The position numbers and the translations under genes are program-made. The notes below the pieces were generated by a model that was given only the letters and a program-made list of their open reading frames with translations, was not told where the DNA came from and did no database searches. Shown here one piece after another: positions 34,462 to 45,494 of a stretch of 64,000 nt of DNA. Every line of letters begins with the position of its first letter. Position 1 is the first letter of the stretch. Source of the DNA: Pseudobythopirellula maris (GTDB taxonomy: Bacteria; Planctomycetota; Planctomycetia; Pirellulales; Lacipirellulaceae); NCBI RefSeq assembly GCF_007859945.1, contig NZ_SJPQ01000006.1, positions 1-64,000 of the forward strand. Direction: 5' to 3'.

Positions 34462-35016
34462 GTGTTGCACGCCGACCCCACCCGCTACGTCACCCGCTCG
34501 GTCGCGAACCACCTGAACGACATCGCCAAGTCGCAACCCGGCGTGGTGATCGACACGCTGGAGCGCTGGAAGGAACAAGCCGCGCAAGACGCCGCGGAGC
34601 TGCGATGGATGAGCAAGCAGGCGCTGCGCACCCTCGTCAAGAAGGGCGACCCGCGGGCGCTGCGATTCCTCGGGTTCAGGCCGGACCCACGAGTCGAGGT
34701 CACGGGGTTCACGATCGTGTCGCCCAAGATCAAGCGCGGCGAAGCGGTCGAATTCACGTTCTCGGTAGCCGCCTCGCGTGACGGCGCGTTGATGATCGAC
34801 TTCGTGATCGACTTCGTGAAGGCCAACGGCGCGCTGTCGCCCAAGGTCCACAAGCTCAAGCAGATCGCCTTGCGGAAAGGGGAGTCGGCGACCCTCCACA
34901 AACGCCACGTCCTGCGCGCGGGCGCGACGACCTACAAGCTCTACCCGGGCACGCACCGCGTGACCCTGCAGATCAACGGCAAGCCGTTCGGCACCGAGTC
35001 GTTTGTCTTGCGGTAG
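34462..35016 (+). pseudogene. 5'-truncated AlkC-type DNA alkylation repair protein
   Basis: The 184 codons after GTG 34462 encode the C-terminal half of an AlkC-like 3-methyladenine DNA glycosylase. The last HEAT-like repeats are present (HADPTRYVTRSVANHLNDIAK, with ALRTLVKKGDPRAL), followed by an Ig-like beta domain (KIKRGEAVEF, VIDFVKANG, YPGTHRVTL). Family members are about 370 residues, so the N-terminal half is missing. The match begins about 50 nt after a REP-like unit. No ribosome-binding site precedes the GTG. It is probably a relic, unless the shortened domain is still used. Confidence 0.7.
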
Positions 35017-35034
35017 CGGGCCTTGTCGAATGAC

Positions 35035-35703
35035 TCACCGGCTCTCGGCAGGACGCCGCAGCTGATACGTCGTGATCGAACCCGCCTTGCCGGCCCCCCC
35101 CGGGATGCTCTTCAGGTCCTCCGTGGTGTCCTCGAAGCTCGCGGGGCGGCTCCAACCACTCGCATGCATCACCTTCAACCGGTCGCCCTCCCAGGCGTAG
35201 ATGCCGTGGTCCGATCCGCGCGCTGAGATGAAATCGATGTGGCGGGGCGTGGCGCGCGGGTCGACCCGGAATTCGCCGAGATTGAAATCAACCACGATCG
35301 GCTCGCCGTTGAGCTCCAGGGGCCGCCCCTCGTGATCGACCATCACCCAACGCCCCGCGATCCGGCCCGTCTCGCGTGCGACATACGCCCGCCGATAAGC
35401 GTCCCAGCCCAGCAAAACCGCCAGCAGGGTCGTCAGGACCAGCATGTGGACAAGGCGGAAGCGAAACCACCGCAGGCCAACCAGGCCCCGCGCCCGCCGG
35501 CCCGCGCCGCGCAGCACGCGCGGCAAACGCAACCGCATCGCGTCGAACACGACCGGCCCCACGGCTATCAGAGCGAGCAGGGCCGCCCCAGCCACGAGCG
35601 AGCTCTCGACCCGAAAGCCCAGCCGCAAGAGCGCAAGGGCAAGCAGCTCGCCCAGGAGGACGGCGAAGACCAACCGCGACGCGTGTGATTGGGCTGCTGG
35701 CAT
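35035..35703 (-). CDS. Membrane-anchored TIGR03067-domain protein
   Basis: ATG 35703 gives 222 residues. Two hydrophobic segments (about 8-28 and 33-55) are followed by a basic loop and a third helix after the motif FRFRLVHMLVLTTLLAVLLGW. From about 115 the sequence matches the planctomycete TIGR03067 domain: GRWVMVDHEGRPLELNG, RHIDFISARG, GIYAWEGDRLKV and RPASFE. The domain is a small lipocalin-like beta structure of unknown function. Usually it follows a plain signal peptide; here it hangs from a three-helix membrane anchor. The stop lies 18 nt from the end of the convergent relic. Confidence 0.75.
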   Translation of the reverse strand: MPAAQSHASRLVFAVLLGELLALALLRLGFRVESSLVAGAALLALIAVGPVVFDAMRLRLPRVLRGAGRRARGLVGLRWFRFRLVHMLVLTTLLAVLLGWDAYRRAYVARETGRIAGRWVMVDHEGRPLELNGEPIVVDFNLGEFRVDPRATPRHIDFISARGSDHGIYAWEGDRLKVMHASGWSRPASFEDTTEDLKSIPGGAGKAGSITTYQLRRPAESR

Positions 35704-35757
35704 GGGCTATTACCCTAGGGATCGTCAGACGCTGCCGGTCGACGGACTATAACCATC

Positions 35758-36303
35758 CTACGACGCGTCCGCAGCGGCCCCGGCCAGCACCCGCAAAACG
35801 CCGCGGCAGAACTCCGGCAGGTCGTCGGGCCGGCGGCTGCTGACGAAGTGGCGGTCGACGACCACCGGCTCGTCGCTCCAGAGGGCGCCGGCGTTCACCA
35901 GGTCGTCCTTGATGCCGGGCGAGCCGGTCACGCGCACGCCGCGGTACACGCCGGCCGAGATCGGGATCCAGCCGCCGTGGCAGATGGCCGCCACGAGCTT
36001 GCCGGCCGCGTCGAAGTCACGAACGAGCTGAAGCACCCGCTCGTCGCGCCGCAGCTTGTCGGGCATGAACCCGCCCGGCACGACCAGCCCGTCGTAGTCG
36101 TCGGCCGCGGCGTCCGCGATGGCGATGTCCGACCGGCAGGGGTAGCCGTTCTTGCCCGCGTAGGTAACGCCCGCCTCGGGGCCCGCGATGACCACCTCGG
36201 CGCCCGCCTCGATGAGCCGCAGCTTGGGGTACCACAGCTCGAGGTCTTCGTAGACGTCGCCGACGAAGGTGAGGATGCGTTGGCCGGTGAGGGGGCGGGT
36301 CAT
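35758..36303 (-). CDS. DJ-1/PfpI-family protein
   Basis: ATG 36303 (MTRPLTGQRILTF) gives 181 residues, the normal size for PfpI-type members of the DJ-1 superfamily. The nucleophile elbow AICHGGW, with Cys near residue 109, and the nearby VVPGGFMPD loop are seen. Related proteins act as peptidases, glyoxalases or deglycases; which applies here cannot be read from sequence. It is cytoplasmic and monocistronic. Confidence 0.88.
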   Translation of the reverse strand: MTRPLTGQRILTFVGDVYEDLELWYPKLRLIEAGAEVVIAGPEAGVTYAGKNGYPCRSDIAIADAAADDYDGLVVPGGFMPDKLRRDERVLQLVRDFDAAGKLVAAICHGGWIPISAGVYRGVRVTGSPGIKDDLVNAGALWSDEPVVVDRHFVSSRRPDDLPEFCRGVLRVLAGAAADAS

Positions 36304-36377
36304 GCGCGGGGCGACGTCCAGTGGTGTGAGTTCAAGGAGAGGGATCCACGACGGAACAACGTAACAAAGACGGGCGT

Positions 36378-36398
36378 GTAGGTCAGGCTGTGCCTGAC
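36378..36398. repeat. REP-like hairpin, GTAGGTCAGGCTG type
   Basis: GTAG is followed by the GTCAGGC/GCCTGAC stem with a short loop. It lies in the gap before the DJ-1/PfpI gene and matches the units at 781-900, 34403 and 38025. Confidence 0.6.
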
Positions 36399-36490
36399 GG
36401 GCTTCCGACCGGGAACAATGTGGAGGGACTGCGACCCCAGGCACCCGGCGAAAAAAAGATTACAGCCACACCTTGAGCCAAAGGCTATTG

Positions 36491-37018
36491 CTAATCGTTC
36501 GCGTCGGGAATCGTGATTGAATACAAACTTGCCCGCAAGAGTTTCTCGTACTTCGGAAAATCTTCCTTTGTTGAGTTGAAATTGAATAAGAGCATTTGGT
36601 TTTTGTACCCGGTGACCAGCATGATGTTGTAGATATCGGTGTCGACGGCCGAAGAAGTCATCTCCATCAAAACCCACTTCCTCCCGCTGTGCTCAACGAT
36701 CTCGTTCTTCTTCCACACAAGACTAGGGATCACCCCCCCAAAGAGCTGAGTGAACTGAGCCTGAGCCTCCCTTAGACCGCTCTGAGGAATCACGTGTGGC
36801 TTGAGGTCGTAGGCCACGGTCGTCGTGGCAGCTTCGTTTCCCACGACGTATCTTGGCGCCCGATTCGATGGCCACTTCAGGTCCCGAATCCTCTTGGGAA
36901 CCGGCTTGAAGCCCGCTGGCGGCTCGAACGTGACCCCCGTGTCTCCGACGCTTACGGGCTCAGCGGAGGCGGCTGAGATGACGCAGAACACCAACATAGC
37001 GGCGAGCATGGGTTTCAT
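36491..37018 (-). CDS. Exported protein of unknown function
   Basis: ATG 37018 starts a signal peptide (MKPMLAAMLVFCVISAASA, cleavage near residue 19) and a mature domain of about 155 residues. It has VTFEPPAGFKPVPKRI near the start and later TSSAVDTDIYNIMLVT and LLFNFNSTKEDF. Similar secreted proteins are conserved in several phyla but are uncharacterised. Codon use is less G+C-rich than in its neighbours. It is monocistronic; a REP pair lies upstream. Confidence 0.65.
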   Translation of the reverse strand: MKPMLAAMLVFCVISAASAEPVSVGDTGVTFEPPAGFKPVPKRIRDLKWPSNRAPRYVVGNEAATTTVAYDLKPHVIPQSGLREAQAQFTQLFGGVIPSLVWKKNEIVEHSGRKWVLMEMTSSAVDTDIYNIMLVTGYKNQMLLFNFNSTKEDFPKYEKLLRASLYSITIPDAND

Positions 37019-37108
37019 GGTTCTAGTCCTCATGCAGTCAATTAGGATGGCCCGAAGGCCCATCGATTCGATCGATTCTGCCCCCAACATAGTGATGGGC
37101 CTATGTTA

Positions 37109-37249
37109 AGTAGGATGGGTGATCGCACCCATCTTCAGCTTCTCCGCTACGCCGCACAGTCCATCCATGAGCAGCTTTACCAACTGGAAAAGCAACGGAA
37201 GAGCCTCCCGCTTCCAACCGGGAAGATGGGTGCGAGCACCCATCCTACT
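37109..37249. repeat. Paired inverted REP hairpins (BIME-like), GTAGGATGGGTG type
   Basis: Arms 37109-37136 and 37222-37249 are inverted copies matching at 27 of 28 positions, separated by 85 nt. Each arm is itself a hairpin: GATGGGTG and CACCCATC around a 4-nt loop, headed by GTAG. This is the layout of a bacterial interspersed mosaic element. It lies between aqpZ and the exported-protein gene. Confidence 0.8.
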
Positions 37250-37252
37250 GAC

Positions 37253-37984
37253 TCAGCCCTCGGTCGGCTCGGCCTCGAGGCAACACTTGTAGGTCCAGCC
37301 GGCGAAGACCGCGCCGACGAGGGGGGCGACCCAGAACAGCCACAGCTGCGTGAGCGCCCAGCCCTGCACGAAGACCGCCGTCCCGGTCGATCGGGCCGGG
37401 TTGACCGACAGGTTCGTGACCGGGATGCCGACGAGGTGAATCAGGGTCAGGCCCAGGCCGATCGCGATCGGCGCGAAGCCGGCCGGCGCCCGGCGGTCGG
37501 TGGCGCCGAGGATGATCAAGAGGAACATGTACGTCAGCACGACCTCGGCCAGGAAGCAGGCGGCCAGCGAGTACTGGCCGGGCGAGTGCTCGCCGTAGCC
37601 GTTCGACGCGAAGCCGTCGTCGAGCGTGAACCCCGCCTTGCCCGAGGCGATGAAGTACAGCACGGTCGCGCCCACCAGGCCGCCGACCACCTGCGCAACG
37701 GCGTACGGCACAAAGTCCTTCATTGGAAAACGCCCGCCGGCGACGAGCCCCGCCGAGACCGCCGGGTTGAGGTGGCAGCCGGAGATGTGGCCGATGGCGT
37801 AGGCCATGGTGAGGACGGTGAGCCCGAACGCCAGCGCGACGCCGACGAAGCCGATGCCCATGTTAACGGGCGTGTCGCCCATCTGCCCGGCAAAGCTGGC
37901 CGCCAAGACCGCGCTGCCGCAGCCGCCAAAGACGAGCCAAAAAGTGCCGATCAACTCGGCAACGCAGCGCTTGAAGAGGGGCAT
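37253..37984 (-). CDS. aqpZ: Aquaporin Z-type water channel
   Basis: The 243-residue major intrinsic protein has six hydrophobic helices and both NPA boxes, in [10 protein letters not shown] (near residue 72) and [10 protein letters not shown] (near 196). The N-terminus [19 protein letters not shown] is typical of AqpZ. His in the second half-selectivity region ([13 protein letters not shown]) and Arg after the second NPA fit the narrow aromatic/Arg filter of water-selective channels. The stop codon directly adjoins the REP pair at 37249. Confidence 0.94.
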   Translation of the reverse strand: MPLFKRCVAELIGTFWLVFGGCGSAVLAASFAGQMGDTPVNMGIGFVGVALAFGLTVLTMAYAIGHISGCHLNPAVSAGLVAGGRFPMKDFVPYAVAQVVGGLVGATVLYFIASGKAGFTLDDGFASNGYGEHSPGQYSLAACFLAEVVLTYMFLLIILGATDRRAPAGFAPIAIGLGLTLIHLVGIPVTNLSVNPARSTGTAVFVQGWALTQLWLFWVAPLVGAVFAGWTYKCCLEAEPTEG

Positions 37985-38024
37985 GGTTTTCTTTCGTGAG
38001 AGCGAGAGGAGACGTGAGGAGAGA

Positions 38025-38184
38025 GTGGGTCAGGCACAGCCTGAGCCGCGGGCTAAAAAGCCCCGGAGGGGCGGCAGCACTACGGCTCGCGGGCACGCTG
38101 TCGCCCCTCCGGGGCTTGTTGGATTGATTAGACCGTTTCCAGAGGCTGGCGCCCCTGGCTAGGTGCTTTCGCCCCTCCGGGGCT
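38025..38184. repeat. Cluster of REP-like units, including three GCCCCGGAGGGGC copies
   Basis: A GGGTCAGGCACAGCCTGA unit at 38026-38043 is followed by AGCCCCGGAGGGGCG arms at 38058-38078 and 38097-38117 (inverted, 20 of 21 matching). A third CGCCCCTCCGGGGCT lies at 38170-38184, 9 nt from the HNH stop codon. The whole gap between HNH and aqpZ is built of such repeats. Confidence 0.7.
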
Positions 38185-38193
38185 GGCAACAGC

Positions 38194-39098
38194 CTAACGA
38201 TTTTTCGACAAGGCCGCAGGGAAGCATAGCCAATTGCCCGAAGCGGCCACTATCGACAACGATGTATTCTCTTTCTCAACTTGTCCCATGAGTTCAAAAA
38301 ACGTGTCGCTGGCATCGCTGGGCATGGGTAAAAAGGCGCCGACGCATTTCGTCACAGAGGTCCGGAGAAACAGAAGCACAAACAGAAACGGTACGCGATC
38401 GACATGCCCGTTGCAGTAACAATGCTGGTAGTCGCCGACTTCCTCCTTCATTCCCTTCACAAAGACTGTCAACGGACGAATGCACGGCACCTTTAAGTCA
38501 GGATCATGAAACCGTCCGCGAATCTTTCCCATGGCTGGGTTTATCAACAGACTATATCCGCTTGTACTGAGAACTGAGAGATAAGCACACCTGAGGATGG
38601 CAAGCCGAATGCCATCGTCACTGAAACCATATGGAATAGTGAATTCTAATGGTGGATTCTTTCCTTCTGAGAAAAGGCGTTGGATGGCAAGGCTATTCTT
38701 CGGATTAGTGGCTTGGCCGATTATCCGAATATCCTTGCGTCCCTTAAGCCAATCAATGTCAACCGAGGTAGGGTAACCAGCTACAGTCATCTTTGCCTTC
38801 ATCGGTTTGTTGCCACTAAACCGATCTTGCGTTCGCATGTAGTTCGACAAGTGAGAGTCGATACGGGACCCTTGGTCATTGTTGCATTTCTTGCAGGTGA
38901 GCGTCTTTAGTGTGCCGCCAACTGAGCCTGGGATTACATGCTCAATGGTCAGCTCATCTAGGCGTGCTTCTTTCCAGCACAATGGGCAAATAATCGCATT
39001 GCTGCCTGAAGCTGCAATGCCATTATCGTCCATATCACGAAGGCAACGCTTGTATAGTGTTACCTTCAATCCAGCAGTGTCGCTTGCACTCACTCGGC

Positions 39099-39102
<4 letters not shown>
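38194..39102 (-). CDS. HNH endonuclease overlapping the aconitase stop codon
   Basis: The first codon is GTG 39102, which shares GTGA with the aconitase stop (39099-39101); another GTG follows three codons later. The 302-residue product has an HNH_5-like nuclease core near residues 39-78: CPLC, then [11 protein letters not shown] and [10 protein letters not shown]. The two Cys pairs bind zinc and EH-N supply the active site. The remaining 220 residues match no family recognised here. Codon use is far richer in A+T than in the flanking genes, a sign of recent transfer. The overlap suggests translational coupling to aconitase. Confidence 0.8.
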
Positions 39103-41873
<2,771 letters not shown>

Positions 41874-42022
41874 GGCGAGCTGCGGTTGGGGGAGGAAATT
41901 TTTCGGATGGGCGTGCGCCTGCGGCAGCGATGATACCAAATCACGCAAAAAAGGGGAGTTGGCGCGGCGAGCGTCAAACCGAGGGCAGTAGCCGACGACC
42001 CAACCGCCGTAAGCGGATCGGC

Positions 42023-42043
42023 CCGCGTCGCGCAGCGACGCGG
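42023..42043. repeat. Perfect 9-bp hairpin in the acnA leader region
   Basis: CCGCGTCGC and GCGACGCGG pair around a GCA loop, in the 221-nt gap between csaA and acnA. It could end the csaA transcript or be another interspersed palindrome. No T-run follows. Confidence 0.5.
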
Positions 42044-42094
42044 CTAAAGACTCCTGGCAGGGGACGCCAATGGTGGCGCCAGCCGAAACGCCGC

Positions 42095-42466
42095 TCAGCA
42101 GAGGCGGGCGCCGTTCGGCGCGTCGCGGTCGGCCGCCAGCAGCGCAACGCCTCCCGATTCGACCGGAACGCCCAGCACGAGCGCCTCGCTGACGAATTTA
42201 CCGATCTGCTTGGGCGGCAGGTTCACCACCGCGGCGACCTGGCGGCCGACGAGCTGCTCGGCGGTGTAGAGCGACACGATTTGGGCGCTGCTGCGTTTGA
42301 CGCCCACCGCCGGGCCGAAGTCGATCGTCAGCTCCAGCGCCGGCTTACGTGCGCCCTCTAGCGGCTGGGCGGCTAGGACCGTGCCGAGGCGAACGTCGAC
42401 CTTCAAGAAGTCGTCGAAGCCAATCTCCGGCGACGCGGGCGTAGCGGGGTCGTGCTCGAGGTGCAT
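42095..42466 (-). CDS. csaA: CsaA-type tRNA-binding protein
   Basis: This 123-residue protein is a single EMAP-II/Arc1p-like OB-fold domain. Visible family features are [13 protein letters not shown] near residue 18, [28 protein letters not shown] and SEALVLGV. CsaA binds tRNA and has chaperone-like activity linked to protein export in some bacteria. It lies 51 nt after vapC on the same strand. ATG 42466 is the only good start. Confidence 0.9.
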   Translation of the reverse strand: MHLEHDPATPASPEIGFDDFLKVDVRLGTVLAAQPLEGARKPALELTIDFGPAVGVKRSSAQIVSLYTAEQLVGRQVAAVVNLPPKQIGKFVSEALVLGVPVESGGVALLAADRDAPNGARLC

Positions 42467-42517
42467 AGCGTCGTAAGCAGTTATGTCTAGGAGCAGCTTC
42501 TTAAGCCCGCGGACAGC

Positions 42518-42904
42518 TCACCAACCGAGCCGCGTCACGCCCTCCAAGCCGTCGAAGTGCCGCTCATCACGGCTGGCGATCGGCAGGCCGTGCTGCCGGG
42601 CGAGGGAGGCGATCCAGAGGTCGTTCTCGGGAATCGGCCGGCCGCGGAGCTTGAGCTCGTGGCGGAGGGTGGCGTACTCTTTGGCAGTCTCAAGGTCGGC
42701 AGCGAGGATGATCGACTGGGACTTGAGCTGTACGAAAAACGGCTCGATCGATTTCCTCAGACGCGACCCTAGCAAGCCGAATTGGTACTCGCCGATCACA
42801 TGGATCGGCAAATAGGGCCTGCCGTGCAGCCGAACCAAGCTGAGCAGTGCGTCGTCTTTATCGACGGCGGCAGAGACCGCGTTTGTGTCGAGGATCACTC
42901 CCAT
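42518..42904 (-). CDS. vapC: VapC-type toxin, PIN-domain ribonuclease
   Basis: The 128-residue PIN domain starts MGVILDTNAVSAAV with the first acidic residue at Asp6. It continues with Glu in VIGEYQFG, near 39, and Asp residues in ENDLWIASLARQHG and IASRDERHF. These form the Mg2+ site that cuts tRNA or other RNA. It overlaps the antitoxin gene by 10 nt, the usual coupling of type II modules. Growth arrest would follow if the antitoxin is lost. Confidence 0.9.
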   Translation of the reverse strand: MGVILDTNAVSAAVDKDDALLSLVRLHGRPYLPIHVIGEYQFGLLGSRLRKSIEPFFVQLKSQSIILAADLETAKEYATLRHELKLRGRPIPENDLWIASLARQHGLPIASRDERHFDGLEGVTRLGW

Positions 42905-43164
42905 CCCTCGGGATCGACACGCGAGAATTCCTCATCGACGATGGCTTGGACTTCGGCGACAGCTTTTGGATCGGCTTTGCCGAAGCTGTTCCACCAAGCC
43001 AGCGCCTCAGCTTCCTTCATCGCGGCGTCCCCGGCAGCTGCGGATTGCTCGATATTGCATTGGGCCGCCATCAGAATGAACTGTTCGACACTAACGCCGT
43101 GCGCAGCGCTCGCGGCAGCGATCTGTGGGTAGAGCTCATCGGGAATATCGACGGTGGTCTTCAT
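42895..43164 (-). CDS. vapB: VapB-type antitoxin with ribbon-helix-helix N-terminus
   Basis: This 89-residue protein begins MKTTVDIPDELYPQIAAAS, typical of ribbon-helix-helix DNA-binding antitoxins. A C-terminal acidic helix ending SRVDPEGWE would wrap around the toxin. It is the first gene of the module and probably represses it together with VapC. The stop codon lies inside the vapC start region (ATGGGAGTGA). It begins 39 nt after the ClC gene stop on the same strand, so read-through is possible. Confidence 0.85.
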   Translation of the reverse strand: MKTTVDIPDELYPQIAAASAAHGVSVEQFILMAAQCNIEQSAAAGDAAMKEAEALAWWNSFGKADPKAVAEVQAIVDEEFSRVDPEGWE

Positions 43165-43203
43165 ACCCGTAATTCTAGCTCACCCCACCGCTCTAGGCCA
43201 ACC

Positions 43204-45225
43204 TTATCGCCGCGTCAGCAGCTCTTGCCGGTAACGCCGGATCACGTCGGCCCGCAGCAACAGGCCCACGAGGCGGCGGTTCTCGCCCTGCCCCACTTCG
43301 ACGGGCAGGGTCTCCACGTCGCGGGCGCCGAAGTCGCGCATCGCTTCGAGCAGGTTCTCCGACGGGTGGACCGCCAGCGGCGCACGCAGCGCGATGTCTT
43401 CGGCGTTTACCAGCGCGGGGGGCATGTCGCTGTCCAAGACCCGGTGCAGGTCTTCGGCGCGGATGATGCCGATCAGCTTGTTGTCGTGGCCGATGACCGG
43501 CAACGACTCGATCTCGGGGTGCTCGCGCGCGATGCGCACGATCTCCAGGCCGTTTGCCTCGGGCTTGAGGATCGGGAAGTTGCGGATCATCACGTCGCGG
43601 ACCATCACGTGGTCGAGCGTGTGCATGTCGTGGCCGCGCGAGATGTGCTCGCCGCGTCGCGAGAGCTTTTTGGTGTAGATGTTGTCGTGGTCGATCATCT
43701 TGGCGACCACGCTCGCCAGCCCGGCAGCAGCCATGATGGGCAAAATGATCTCGTACTGGTCGGTCATCTCGTAAACGATCAGGATCGCCGAGAGCACGCC
43801 TTGCGTGGTGCCCGCAACCACCGCCCCCATGCCAACAATGGCGTACACCCCCGGCGAGTGGCTGTACTCGGGGACCCACATGTTCATCACGATGCCGAAC
43901 GCCCCGCCGAGCGTGGCGCCGAGGTAGAGCGACGGCGCGAACACGCCCCCCGAACCGCCGCCGGCGAGGGTGAGGCTCGTGAGCAGCGGCTTGAGCAGCA
44001 CCAGCGGCGCAAGCCAGAGCAGCTCGCCGAGCATCCGCTCCGGGTCGAGCGCTACACTCTTCTGCGAGGCGGCCTGGAACAGCCGCTTGAGCGTGGCGAG
44101 CGGCATGGCCAATGGCGAGGCGTCTTCTTCGCTGGCGATGGCCGGCTCGGCGGTCCTTGGCAGTTTGAGGTGCAGCGAGTGCTCGACCACTTCGTAGCCG
44201 ACACCCATCAGCGGCGGCGGCGGGTGGCGCCCCTCGGCCAATTCGGCCGCCATCGCGGCCGACACGTTGGGGGGCGTCGTCGGGTACAGCGCGCCCGACA
44301 CGCCCACGAGCAAACCGATCACGACCGCCCGCTTCCACCAGCTAGGCAACAACTTGAGGGTCACGTCTTCTAAGCCGTAGAGCATTTTGACGAACAGCCC
44401 GGCGGCGAGCCCCGCCACGAGTCCGAGGACGAGGTAGCTGGGCAGCTGCACCCAGGCGCCGGCGAAGGCGTACTCCAGGTCGGCGAACGCCGGGTCGAGG
44501 CGGTGCTCGCCGAAGTGCTGTTGCACGACGTCGGCGATCACGCTCGCCAGCACGATCGGTGTGAGCGACTCGACGGCGAAGCTGCCGAGGATGATCTCGC
44601 CGGCGAACATCACCCCGGCGAGCGGGGCGTTGAACGTGGCGCTGATGCCGGCCGCGGCGCCGGCGGCGACCAACACCTTGATGTTGCGCGCCGAGAGCCG
44701 GAAGAACTGCCCGGCGGTGCTGCCCAAGGCCGAGCCGATCTGCACGATCGGCCCCTCGCGGCCGACCGAACCGCCCGTGCCAATCGTCACCCCCGAGGCG
44801 AGGATTTTCACGAGCGCTACCTTCGGGCGGATCACCCCATCGTGTCGCGCCACGGCTGTGATCACCTCCGGCACGCCGGCGCCGCCGGCCTCGGGAGCGA
44901 AACGCCTGGTGAACCAGGCCACCAGCAACAGGCCGAGCGCGGGACAGATCGCCATGACGGCGGTCCAGCCGTAGGCGGCGGCCTCCTCGGCCTTGCCGGC
45001 TTGGTGGTAAGCCCCGCCGAACGTCCATTCCGAGACCCCTTCAATAATGAAGGTGAAAAGGACGGCGCCAAAACCCGCCAGCAAACCGACCACACCAGCC
45101 AGCAGCATCGTCAGCGCCCCGCCCGGCAGCACGCCTCGGTGCGTCACCGACCTGATCTGCGCGGCGAGCCCCGATAGGGAGAAGTTGGAAGGGACCGGGG
45201 TGGGCGACGGGGAGGCGGGGGCCAT
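43204..45225 (-). CDS. ClC-type chloride channel/transporter with CBS domains
   Basis: ATG 45225 (MAPASPSPTP) gives 673 residues. The ClC core (about 30-460) shows GGAGVPEV, GGSVGREGPIVQIG with the gating Glu, and GGGSGGVFAPSLYLGA. A Pro- and polar-rich insertion of about 70 residues lies near 285-355 between transmembrane parts. Two CBS domains follow (about 510-570 and 590-665), which usually bind adenosyl nucleotides and regulate transport. Whether it is a channel or a Cl-/H+ exchanger is not resolved. The gene starts a minus-strand run that includes vapBC. Confidence 0.93.
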   Translation of the reverse strand: MAPASPSPTPVPSNFSLSGLAAQIRSVTHRGVLPGGALTMLLAGVVGLLAGFGAVLFTFIIEGVSEWTFGGAYHQAGKAEEAAAYGWTAVMAICPALGLLLVAWFTRRFAPEAGGAGVPEVITAVARHDGVIRPKVALVKILASGVTIGTGGSVGREGPIVQIGSALGSTAGQFFRLSARNIKVLVAAGAAAGISATFNAPLAGVMFAGEIILGSFAVESLTPIVLASVIADVVQQHFGEHRLDPAFADLEYAFAGAWVQLPSYLVLGLVAGLAAGLFVKMLYGLEDVTLKLLPSWWKRAVVIGLLVGVSGALYPTTPPNVSAAMAAELAEGRHPPPPLMGVGYEVVEHSLHLKLPRTAEPAIASEEDASPLAMPLATLKRLFQAASQKSVALDPERMLGELLWLAPLVLLKPLLTSLTLAGGGSGGVFAPSLYLGATLGGAFGIVMNMWVPEYSHSPGVYAIVGMGAVVAGTTQGVLSAILIVYEMTDQYEIILPIMAAAGLASVVAKMIDHDNIYTKKLSRRGEHISRGHDMHTLDHVMVRDVMIRNFPILKPEANGLEIVRIAREHPEIESLPVIGHDNKLIGIIRAEDLHRVLDSDMPPALVNAEDIALRAPLAVHPSENLLEAMRDFGARDVETLPVEVGQGENRRLVGLLLRADVIRRYRQELLTRR

Positions 45226-45494
45226 AGGGCCGGAGGGTTGAGAGGTGATACGGCGAGGCGGAAGGACTCCCCAGAGACTATTCGCGTAGCCCCGATCACG
45301 CCAGTAGCCAACTCGGCAATGCGAGCGGCGTGGAGACCGCCGCCACGCGCCGAGGCCGTTCGTAGGAAACGGGCCATCGTCAAAGCCCACACCGCCCGTT
45401 AGAATGACCCGCTTGCTGCCCACCCGTTTGTCCAGGCCTATGGGCTCAAGGTCCCCAGGCCCGCCAGAGACCCGACCCTCGAGAAACAGTCACC

